Source: an uncultured Eubacteriales bacterium (GTDB lineage Bacteria; Bacillota; Clostridia; UBA1381; UMGS1253). Taken from it: a stretch of DNA of 64,000 nt. Below, piece by piece: positions 26,704 through 34,190 of this stretch. The stretch is from NCBI GenBank assembly GCA_902492065.1, contig CABUKE010000001.1, positions 310,001 through 374,000 on the forward strand. The letters are read 5' to 3'. The position numbers and the translations under genes are program-made. The notes below the pieces were generated by a model, which was not told the origin of the DNA, did not search any database, and saw only the letters and a list, made by a program, of their open reading frames with translations. Numbering within the stretch: position 1 is the first letter of the stretch; the number at the start of each line of letters is the position of its first letter.

Positions 26704-27576
26704 ATGCTGGAAAAATATATGCATGAAGCATATATAACGGAAATTTGTAAAAACATTGGTATGTATGAGGAAGCTGTGCAGGACTTACTGCGCGTGATGA
26801 AATCATACGACATGAGCCGGTATGAGGATGTTTTTCAAAAAATGCTCAGTCGCGCCACGATGTATGAAGCGGCGGAGGAATTGCATGAGAAGGTTGAACC
26901 GGAGAAGGACGGTGGTTACCGCTGCCTGCTGCTATACCTTGCGGCGACAGGGTATACACATGAGCGGTACCGTGAGCTGGGAATCAGCGACGACGTGTTT
27001 TACAACACGATGGATGCATTCCGCGAATACGTCAACACTTACAAAGAGGCAAACGGTACATACGGTTTTGCTGTGACGACATGGCCGGTGCGCCATATCA
27101 ACTGTGTTTTGTTCCAGCTCGGGCGGCTTGGGTTTGAAATGTATGACTACGATGAGGACGTATATGAGGATGGCGTGTGCATCATTCGCAAAGGCGGCCC
27201 CACCATCTCAGTCCATATTCCGGCGAACGGGAAGCTGAATCACGATAAAGTTTTAGAGGCGTATGCCGCCGCGCGTGTGTTTTTTAAGACGTACTTTCCG
27301 GCGTTTGTACCGCAGTATTTTGTGTGTGGTTCCTGGCTGCTCGACACACGACTGCGGGAGCTTTTGCCGGAGGTGTCAAATATTTTAAAATTTCAGAGTG
27401 ATTTTACAATCTATAAGCTGTACGAGGGCGCAGACCACCCGCTGACACGCGTGTTCGGCCATGCGTATGAGGATCTTGACCGCTATACGCCGCATACGAC
27501 GCTGGAAAAAAACATGATTGCCTATCTGAAGGCCGGTAAGCCGCTCGGCGGCGGGCGCGGCTACTTCCGGTATTGA
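26704..27576 (+). CDS. N-acyltransferase-like protein (NAT_N / GNAT_C type)
   Basis: This 290-residue protein resembles a family in which a helical N-terminal domain precedes a GNAT-like C-terminal domain. Family-like landmarks are YTHERYRELGISDDVFYNTM near residue 85, SVHIPANGKLNHDKVLEAY near 175 and FVCGSWLLDTRLRELLPEVS near 210. The ATG at 26704 follows GGGGGAG and is preferred over an upstream in-frame start. The substrate is unknown. The start lies 17 bases after the rpoD terminator, so expression may depend on read-through or a promoter in that hairpin region. Confidence 0.7.
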   Translation: MLEKYMHEAYITEICKNIGMYEEAVQDLLRVMKSYDMSRYEDVFQKMLSRATMYEAAEELHEKVEPEKDGGYRCLLLYLAATGYTHERYRELGISDDVFYNTMDAFREYVNTYKEANGTYGFAVTTWPVRHINCVLFQLGRLGFEMYDYDEDVYEDGVCIIRKGGPTISVHIPANGKLNHDKVLEAYAAARVFFKTYFPAFVPQYFVCGSWLLDTRLRELLPEVSNILKFQSDFTIYKLYEGADHPLTRVFGHAYEDLDRYTPHTTLEKNMIAYLKAGKPLGGGRGYFRY

Positions 27577-27672
27577 AAAGACGGCAGAATGCGCACTTTT
27601 GGGCAACGGTCTGGTTCCCGGCGGATATTCTGCTTCGGCTGAAAAGAGAAGAAAAAGAGAGTTGTGAATAAA

Positions 27673-27705
27673 AACCGGCGGCGCAGACGCGCCGCCGGTT
27701 TAACT
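27673..27705. terminator. Strong terminator hairpin between convergent genes
   Basis: AACCGGCGGCGC pairs perfectly with GCGCCGCCGGTT around an AGAC loop. A T run follows on the minus strand, so it mainly ends the ispE-SLOG transcript. It can also end the acyltransferase transcript arriving on the plus strand. Confidence 0.88.
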
Positions 27706-27708
27706 TTA

Positions 27709-28179
27709 TTATAAATAAATGATTTCCAGTCCTCTGCGCTTTGCATATTGTACGGTGTAGTTTGTCCCGCCGCTACGACGGCGCAGATAGCAGATGCAGT
27801 ACGCGCTCTGGTCAACCAGGCTCCGGTTACGCTCGTACATGCACCAGGCAGTGTAAGCGTCGGAGATGTAGGTCACACCGTCTGCATTTGACAGAATATG
27901 CTGGTAGAGCTGTTTCTGATATTTGTTGTAATACTTTGCCTGCGTCCGGCAGGGCAGAAGTAGAATAAGTTTAAGCTTAGGAAAAAGCTTTCGCGCCTTT
28001 AGGACGCTGGTGGCGGCCAGCGTATCAAACCCGAGCGCGCCGCCGCAGTAGAATTGCTCCACGCCATACCCGGCCAATGTGCCAATCTGCACAGCGAGCT
28101 TATTGGCAAGAACGGCCTCCTCGCCGGGGGGAAGCTGTCTGTGCCCGGTAAAACAGCAGGATTTCTCTTTCAATGTCAT
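27709..28179 (-). CDS. SLOG-family protein (YpsA/DUF1273-like)
   Basis: This Rossmann-like SLOG domain protein of about 157 residues starts CCFTGHRQLPPG and has the nucleotide-binding motif GGALGFDTLAA near residue 45. Later come ADGVTYIS and a C-terminal GGTNYTVQYAKRRG, which fit the family. SLOG proteins are thought to bind nucleotide-derived ligands; the exact role of YpsA-like members is not settled. The ATG at 28179 is only 2 bases from a GGGAG site, while a TTG at 28173 is better spaced, so the true start could be either. It follows ispE by 13 bases and is probably cotranscribed. Confidence 0.72.
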   Translation of the reverse strand: MTLKEKSCCFTGHRQLPPGEEAVLANKLAVQIGTLAGYGVEQFYCGGALGFDTLAATSVLKARKLFPKLKLILLLPCRTQAKYYNKYQKQLYQHILSNADGVTYISDAYTAWCMYERNRSLVDQSAYCICYLRRRSGGTNYTVQYAKRRGLEIIYL

Positions 28180-28192
28180 CGCTCCCAACGTC

Positions 28193-29041
28193 TTATCTCG
28201 TCCATCCCACATAGGTGAAAAACCGTTTCCGGAACGGCACCGCCGCCTTTTTTGCCTGCTCGTAGCTGTCGAACAGCGCAAAGACGGAAGGCCCGCTCCC
28301 GCTCATCAGAGCCCCAAGTGCACCGGCGTTTAGCAAGTCCTGCTTAATTCGCTTAATCACAGGATGCATGGAGGCGGTCACTTCCTCCATGACATTGACC
28401 ATATTTGCAGCAAGCAGGCTGATGTCCCGCTGTGCAAGTGCCCTGGTAAGCAGGGCAGCGTCGGGACGCTTTTTGATTTCTGTGTTGTCAATCTTTTTAT
28501 AGACACTCGGCGTCGATACGCTGAACGGCGGCTTGACAAGTACAACGGCTGTGCGCGGCAGCGGCGGCAGCGGTGTGAGCGCCTCGCCGATTCCGCGGGC
28601 AAGCATGGTTCCGCCGAGAACACAATATGGCACGTCCGCGCCGAGCGGCAGAGCAAGCGCGCAGAGCTGATCCGCGGTGAGATTTGCCCCGTACAGCTTG
28701 TTTAGCCCGATGAGTACGGCCGCACCGTTTCCGCTGCCACCCGCCAGCCCCGCCCCAACAGGAATCCGTTTCGCAACATCAATGGCTGCTCCGCCAGCAA
28801 TGCCGCAGGCGGAAAAGAAGGACTGCGCCGCCTTGTAAGCAATATTGCGCTCATCGACGGGCAAAAAAGGGAGATTCGTTTTCAGCGTAATGCCAGAGGG
28901 CAGTTTTTCGATGGTGATGCTGTCACAAAGGCCACACTGTGCCATAATCATTTCAATTTCATGGTAACCGTCAGCCCGCTTTGCCGTTACGTCCAGGCAG
29001 AGGTTGATTTTTGCGTGTGAATTGACAATAATTTTATCCAT
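28193..29041 (-). CDS. ispE: 4-diphosphocytidyl-2-C-methyl-D-erythritol kinase IspE
   Basis: This GHMP kinase phosphorylates CDP-methylerythritol in the MEP route to isoprenoids. The first motif is NSHAKINLCLDV, the ATP-binding glycine loop is GAGLAGGSGNGAA near residue 95, and the last motif is LMSGSGPSVFAL near residue 255. The 282-residue length is typical. The start is preceded by GGAG. It is the upstream gene of a two-gene minus-strand unit with the SLOG protein. Confidence 0.95.
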   Translation of the reverse strand: MDKIIVNSHAKINLCLDVTAKRADGYHEIEMIMAQCGLCDSITIEKLPSGITLKTNLPFLPVDERNIAYKAAQSFFSACGIAGGAAIDVAKRIPVGAGLAGGSGNGAAVLIGLNKLYGANLTADQLCALALPLGADVPYCVLGGTMLARGIGEALTPLPPLPRTAVVLVKPPFSVSTPSVYKKIDNTEIKKRPDAALLTRALAQRDISLLAANMVNVMEEVTASMHPVIKRIKQDLLNAGALGALMSGSGPSVFALFDSYEQAKKAAVPFRKRFFTYVGWTR

Positions 29042-29255
29042 AATAAGCTCCGTGGTTAAATAGTATGAAAAGATTATATCATAAAAAGTATAAAGGGTAA
29101 AGTGAGAAGTTTTGTCGTATTTTTACATATTGGAAGTTGTCATATATACGAAACGAAAAAATCAAATGGGCTGAAAATTGCACAGAAGATAAGGATATAA
29201 AACCGGACGATTATCTGATTTATTGTATATTTTATCTAAAAAAACAAAAAAATAC
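29042..29255. other. Intergenic region without a recognisable gene
   Basis: This A/T-rich stretch lies between the divergent ispE and large secreted enzyme genes. A 115-codon plus-strand frame from 29137 crosses into the next gene's coding sequence in another frame and has no ribosome binding site; it is not considered a gene. Nothing else was recognised before the promoter at 29256. Confidence 0.5.
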
Positions 29256-29284
29256 TGTACAAAACAGAACATTTATGGTACAAT
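29256..29284 (+). promoter_or_regulatory. Putative promoter of the 1188-residue secreted protein gene
   Basis: TGTACA (29256-29261, 4 of 6 match to TTGACA) and TACAAT (29279-29284) are 17 bases apart. Transcription would begin near 29291 and give a leader of about 100 bases. Confidence 0.55.
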
Positions 29285-29295
29285 ATAGACAGAAT

Positions 29296-29350
29296 CTTTC
29301 GACCGACAATAAATTTTTTGATTGTTTGTCTTTTCTGCCGGTCGCGAAAG
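29296..29350 (+). other. Long hairpin in the 5' leader
   Basis: CTTTCGACCG (29296-29305) pairs with CGGTCGCGAAAG (29339-29350) with a 2-base bulge. An inner stem GACAAT with ATTGT-tt-GTC continues it. It sits a few bases after the predicted transcription start and has no T run, so it may stabilise the mRNA or bind a regulator rather than terminate. Confidence 0.5.
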
Positions 29351-29392
29351 CGGCTGTCATTTTATACAATATTAAATTAGGAGGGTTCGAAA

Positions 29393-32300
29393 ATGAAGGC
29401 AAAAAGGGTAATAGCGCTTTTACTGGCGCTCACGGTTGGGCTTATGGCGTTTCCGGCGATGAGTCTGTCCGCGTTTGCTGCTGACGAGTCGCTTGTTCTT
29501 CTGGACACGAACGATAAAGCAGCGATTAAGGACGCCGGGTTTACGGCGGACAGTAAAAATGTAAAGAATACAGAGTATTCTGCAAAATGGGAAGTGGATA
29601 AGGCTGGCGATATCAAAGTTCAGGGCATTCCGCTCGACTTTTCGGCGTATGGCAAGCTCAGCTTTTCCATCATGGCAGATTCCACAGAGAATGCAACTGT
29701 AATGGTCTATTTTGGAAGTGAGAACAGTGGCACTGATGGAATTGACTATTGGAGCTATGTCATGAATTTGACGCCGGGTACGTGGCAGGATGTAACGATT
29801 GACCTTGCGAGCCTGACGGCAAACCGTACACCACTCGGCTGGGACCAGCTTTCAGAGCTGTCCTTCCGTACAATTGGTTGGGGCAATAAGGCTGCTCCAG
29901 GAACGGTTGTATACATAGAGAATCTTGTTTTGTCCGGTCAGGGTTCTTCAACTGGTAACAACGGCAACACAGGTACGCCGGGGGAAGAAGATGCAGACAA
30001 CAAAACAAAGGTATTCTATTACAATAATTTCGACAACAAAGATGCAGGTATGAGCACAGGCGCAAGTGTTATGCCAAAGTCGAACTCCATCACGCATGAT
30101 TTCGACGGCGACAACGGCTATGTCAACATTGCTGTTACCGGTGAAACAGATGACTGCTACTTTGAGGCTTCGCTGAAGTCAACAAAGGTGAATAACCTTG
30201 TTGTTGAAATGGATTTGTCTACTACCGACGGTGCGCCTTCGGGCAACTTGCAGTATAAGGACACCTCATCTGAAAGAAAGCAGGGGACGCTGTTTTCTAT
30301 CAATGGAAGTGGGGATATAACCTTTACGGGTGCTACAAAGGCAGCTACCACGCTGAAGAAAGATACATGGGCCAAACTTGGTTTCCTGATTGATTTTAGC
30401 AAAGGCGAGTACACAGCATACCTCGATGGGAAAAAGGTTGACACATTCCCGACGGCAGCAACGTCGAACGACCTCTCGATTATGAGAATGTACGTTGAGA
30501 AAAAGGCAGAAAACGTAGGAAAGAATCTGCTCATAGACAACTTTGCCGTATACGGCGGCACAGAGTTCCGTGACGTTTCGGAAGAGTTTGTACCGGACAC
30601 ACCGCCTACCGGTGGCGCAATTGTCGCAAAAGTTGGAACGGACGTTCCAATGGAGCATCCGTCTCTGGATGAACTGCAAGGCGGCGTTGCGTTGATGCTT
30701 GATATTCCTGCTGCATATGCAAACGGCGCAGTTACAAAGATTGATGTTGACAATGAAGCAGTGGTGCCGTATACGGTAAACGACCGTACGCTCGTGCCGA
30801 TGCGCTTCATTTCGGAGAGCTTTGGCGCGCAGGTGGATTGGAATGAGGAAGCGATGAAGGCGACTGCATCGCTCGATGGCAAGACCATTGAATTTACGAT
30901 TGGCTCTGACCAGATGGTTGTTGACGGCGTTGCACAGACGATCGACACAATGGCGGAGCAAACAAACGACCGCACAATGCTCCCGCTGCGCGCGTTGGTT
31001 GAGTCGCTTGGCAAAAATGTACTTTGGGATGACAGAGGACTTATCGTCATTACAAATTCTGATGTAAAGCTTGACCCGGTTGAAGATGTAAAATTGTCCA
31101 CTATGCTGATTGGCTTGCTGCAGAACGGAATTACTGCTTCCAACTATGCAGCAGCGCCGAGTTTCACGCAGGATATTATTGATGAAGCGGTAGCTACAGG
31201 CTGCGGGTCGTGGAATGCAAACAACGGTAACTCCGATTCCGGTGAAAAGAGCGCAAATATTATGTATTATTTGACGCTGGCAGCGCGCTTTAACCCGGAG
31301 GCAGCTGCAAGTGATGGCACGCTTTGTAAAGACGCTGTACTTGAGCAGCTCCGCCATCTGATTGCAGGCGGCAATGAGCCGTTTGCGTGCGTAGGCTGCT
31401 ACTGGGGCCATGCGGTTGTAGCGTCGGCACTGCTTCTGATCAAGAATACGCCGGTTGTCTATGACGAACTTACGGCAGACGAGAAAGACCGTATGGACTG
31501 GCTGATGCGCGGTCTTGCGATTGCCGGTAACTGGGGTTATAATGACGAGAACAATTACAGCACAGGATTTGACCTGATGGGTAACTTCGGAAAAGGCTGG
31601 AACCCGAACTATCGGAATACGTACCTCTCCGTTGTGCTGAGCGCCTCGATGTACTTTGGGCCGGAAGAACTGGATGAGATTTACACGAGCTTTGACTACG
31701 ATACCTATATTGCAAAGTATGAGGAGCTTGGCTTTACGAATATTCTTGCAACATGGACGGTTGCTGGCAAGGATTTGATGGAGAACGGCGGCGAATGCAC
31801 ACTGCTTGGCGGTATTGGCCTCAGCCATATGGAAGCAGGCCAGCCCGGCGGCACAGGCAAGGGCGTCAAGATCCCATTCAAGTACAACGGCCACGGCCCG
31901 GAAGATATTGAATATCTGTTTAAGAACCTGGTTGACTTTACGTATGCGTGGGAAGTGCTTAGCGAATACGGCACACCGGGTACAGATGACCATACCTATA
32001 TCCTTTCTGGCAAGAAGTCCCCGTTTGAAGGCCAGATGGGTATGATGAAGGAATTTGCCGGCGGCGACGGCGGCAGCGGCAAAGGCGGTTCCAATATCAG
32101 AAGCCGCTGCACATACGGTTACGACAGCTATGAAATCCTCGTATCTGTATATGCGAACATGAAGCTGCTCGGCGGATGGGATTCTTCTACTGACGAGATG
32201 AAGAAACTGGATAACCGTATTTATGTTGGTAATGAGGATTTACTTTTCAAGATGCAGGAAGGGTATCGCGGTTTCTCGTCCGGTAAGGGCAGCAACGAAT

Positions 32301-32959
32301 ATGAATATAACTACCTCTCCAGAGGTCATAAGTTCGTAAAGGATATGTGGAAAAACTTCCACTGCATGCTTAACGAAGAGGTTACAACGACAAAAGACCC
32401 GAATGAAGTAGTGCTCGAGGATATTCCTGAGGCTGAACCGATGAACGGCGTTACCTCCGCTCCGGAAGGCGCGTTCCCGGCGGTTTTGCTCTCGAACAAT
32501 TCTACGTTCGAGGACGAATCGTACTATTCGATAGGCGATGCAAAGAAGAGCGGCAGCGTAGAATTTGATATTGTCGTGGGCGATAACATAGATCCTGAGT
32601 TCTACGATTCGGTTGTTATGCTGGAGCAAAAGGCACCTGACCTGACCTGGCAGGATGCGAACATGCTGATTCAGTTTACAAAGGGTACAATCAAAGTGCG
32701 TAATGGTGCGGAATACGTTAATACAGGTATCCAGTTTGTTTCCAATTACCGCTACCATGTAAAGGTTGACTTTGATGTAGCGGCAAAGAAGTACACAACA
32801 TCAATTACGACAATCTACCCAACGGAAGGCGAAACGGTGACTGTAACGGATTTTGCGTTCCGCGACGGCGCACATGCGATTGATGCGGTTGACTCCATTA
32901 CGATTGTAAACAGCAATGAGGAAAGCGTTATGTGGGTGGAAAATTTTAAAGTAAACTAA
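29393..32959 (+). CDS. Large secreted putative polysaccharide-active protein with copper-amine-oxidase-N-like repeats
   Basis: The 1188-residue protein has a signal peptide (cleavage near SAFA, residue 29). A beta-sandwich resembling a carbohydrate-binding module covers about 33-182. After a Ser/Gly/Asn linker a LamG-like sandwich covers about 205-395. A paired copper-amine-oxidase-N-like domain (DRTLVPMRFISESFGAQVDW and DRTMLPLRALVESLGKNVLW) covers about 425-560. A helical region of about 565-1000 has the look of an alpha-toroid polysaccharide lyase or hydrolase (WGHAVVASALLLIK, NYSTGFDLMGNFGKGWNPNY). A second LamG-like sandwich ends the protein. I cannot place the catalytic domain in a named family. 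The ATG follows AGGAGGG. It stands alone and ends in a perfect terminator. Confidence 0.75.
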   Translation: MKAKRVIALLLALTVGLMAFPAMSLSAFAADESLVLLDTNDKAAIKDAGFTADSKNVKNTEYSAKWEVDKAGDIKVQGIPLDFSAYGKLSFSIMADSTENATVMVYFGSENSGTDGIDYWSYVMNLTPGTWQDVTIDLASLTANRTPLGWDQLSELSFRTIGWGNKAAPGTVVYIENLVLSGQGSSTGNNGNTGTPGEEDADNKTKVFYYNNFDNKDAGMSTGASVMPKSNSITHDFDGDNGYVNIAVTGETDDCYFEASLKSTKVNNLVVEMDLSTTDGAPSGNLQYKDTSSERKQGTLFSINGSGDITFTGATKAATTLKKDTWAKLGFLIDFSKGEYTAYLDGKKVDTFPTAATSNDLSIMRMYVEKKAENVGKNLLIDNFAVYGGTEFRDVSEEFVPDTPPTGGAIVAKVGTDVPMEHPSLDELQGGVALMLDIPAAYANGAVTKIDVDNEAVVPYTVNDRTLVPMRFISESFGAQVDWNEEAMKATASLDGKTIEFTIGSDQMVVDGVAQTIDTMAEQTNDRTMLPLRALVESLGKNVLWDDRGLIVITNSDVKLDPVEDVKLSTMLIGLLQNGITASNYAAAPSFTQDIIDEAVATGCGSWNANNGNSDSGEKSANIMYYLTLAARFNPEAAASDGTLCKDAVLEQLRHLIAGGNEPFACVGCYWGHAVVASALLLIKNTPVVYDELTADEKDRMDWLMRGLAIAGNWGYNDENNYSTGFDLMGNFGKGWNPNYRNTYLSVVLSASMYFGPEELDEIYTSFDYDTYIAKYEELGFTNILATWTVAGKDLMENGGECTLLGGIGLSHMEAGQPGGTGKGVKIPFKYNGHGPEDIEYLFKNLVDFTYAWEVLSEYGTPGTDDHTYILSGKKSPFEGQMGMMKEFAGGDGGSGKGGSNIRSRCTYGYDSYEILVSVYANMKLLGGWDSSTDEMKKLDNRIYVGNEDLLFKMQEGYRGFSSGKGSNEYEYNYLSRGHKFVKDMWKNFHCMLNEEVTTTKDPNEVVLEDIPEAEPMNGVTSAPEGAFPAVLLSNNSTFEDESYYSIGDAKKSGSVEFDIVVGDNIDPEFYDSVVMLEQKAPDLTWQDANMLIQFTKGTIKVRNGAEYVNTGIQFVSNYRYHVKVDFDVAAKKYTTSITTIYPTEGETVTVTDFAFRDGAHAIDAVDSITIVNSNEESVMWVENFKVN

Positions 32960-32978
32960 AGCGTGTAATTAAAAAAAA

Positions 32979-33006
32979 GCGGGAAACAATTGTTTCCCGC
33001 TTTTTT
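32979..33006 (+). terminator. Perfect-palindrome terminator after the large secreted protein gene
   Basis: GCGGGAAACAATTGTTTCCCGC is a perfect 22-base palindrome followed by six T. Confidence 0.93.
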
Positions 33007-33060
33007 ACGTTAAAAATGGACTATCATCTATACAAAGTAGATACATTGCTTCCCTGTGCA

Positions 33061-33089
33061 TTACATATTGCAAAAAAGTATGTTATAAT
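33061..33089 (+). promoter_or_regulatory. Promoter of the acyltransferase-3 gene
   Basis: TTACAT (33061-33066) and a perfect TATAAT (33084-33089) are 17 bases apart; the gene starts 45 bases downstream. Confidence 0.7.
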
Positions 33090-33133
33090 AAGCCGACTTC
33101 ATTGTGGAAAAGACATAAAAGGAGAGGGGAATA

Positions 33134-34177
33134 ATGGAAACAGGGAGAAGAAGCACAGGGATTGATTTCATTAAGGTAGTAGCAGTTTTCTTTGTCATTT
33201 CTATTCACTCTATTGGGAATCTGCATGTGTTGGCAACGGACATGCAGGGCGTGCGGCCCTTTGTCATCGTAGTGTTCCGGTATTTTGTCATGGCGAGTGT
33301 ACCCCTCTTTCTGATGATTACCGGATATTTGCAGGCGCATAAAATGCCGTGCAAGCGGTATTTTCTGGGGATCCTTCCAGTGATTCTAAGCTATCTTTTC
33401 ATTGCGGCATGCGGCGCACTGTACAATATGTATATGGACGCGGCGGCTACGTGGGATGCTGCGCTTGTCAGCATACTGGACTTTACAGCAAATGACTATG
33501 CTTGGTATGTTGAGATGCATATTGGTCTGTATCTGTTGATTCCATTTTTAAATGGAGGCTATCTCTACTTGGGAGAACGGAAGAAGAAGCTCTGGCTTTT
33601 GACTGTTTTGGTTTTGATTACGATTGCGCCCAGCATGATGTCAATCTTTCGTACGCCGGAACGTGCCTTTGATATTCTGCCGAATTATTGGATTGAGTTT
33701 TATCCGGTTTGTTACTATATGATCGGCGTCTATATCCGCGAATACCAGCCAAGGATTAATATATTTGTAAGTCTTGGCTGTGCGCTGGCAAGTGCGGTAA
33801 TCCCGGCGGTACTGGTGTTTGCCGTTTCAGCAGGCGGCCCGTATGTGGACTGGATTTTGAACGGGTTTTACAGTCTGTCCTCCATGCTGACGGCGTTATT
33901 CCTATTTTTGGCCTTTTATGATAAGGAGATTAAGTCCCGCCCAATTCGTTATGCGCTGAAGGCTGTGGCATTCAGCTCGCTTGAAATATATCTCTTTTCC
34001 AATCTGATTGAAAAACTCGTGTATCCCTATCTTGGAATATTTCCATTCAGGCTGCCGGTAACGATTGCGCTTGTGTTTGTGCTGTCGCTTGCAGCCGCAA
34101 AGACAAAGCAGCTTTTGTTTTACCTTATAAAAAGGACGGCTGGCGTACTCCGACTTCGAAACCACGATAATTTATAA
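33134..34177 (+). CDS. Acyltransferase-3 family membrane protein
   Basis: This 347-residue integral membrane protein has about ten hydrophobic helices. The first helix carries the typical start IDFIKVVAVFFVISIHSIGN, where the His belongs to the family's conserved active-site region. Members move acetyl or other acyl groups onto sugars of envelope polysaccharides. The ATG follows AAAGGAGAGGGG. The solute-binding fusion gene begins 13 bases after its stop and is probably on the same transcript. Base composition is somewhat richer in A/T than its neighbours. The acceptor sugar is unknown. Confidence 0.85.
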   Translation: METGRRSTGIDFIKVVAVFFVISIHSIGNLHVLATDMQGVRPFVIVVFRYFVMASVPLFLMITGYLQAHKMPCKRYFLGILPVILSYLFIAACGALYNMYMDAAATWDAALVSILDFTANDYAWYVEMHIGLYLLIPFLNGGYLYLGERKKKLWLLTVLVLITIAPSMMSIFRTPERAFDILPNYWIEFYPVCYYMIGVYIREYQPRINIFVSLGCALASAVIPAVLVFAVSAGGPYVDWILNGFYSLSSMLTALFLFLAFYDKEIKSRPIRYALKAVAFSSLEIYLFSNLIEKLVYPYLGIFPFRLPVTIALVFVLSLAAAKTKQLLFYLIKRTAGVLRLRNHDNL

Positions 34178-34190
34178 AGGAGGGTCAAGT

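Noticed and set aside
29137..29484. 115-codon plus-strand frame ahead of the large secreted protein
   Set aside because: It has no ribosome binding site, spans the promoter and leader, and runs out of frame into the signal peptide region of the real gene.
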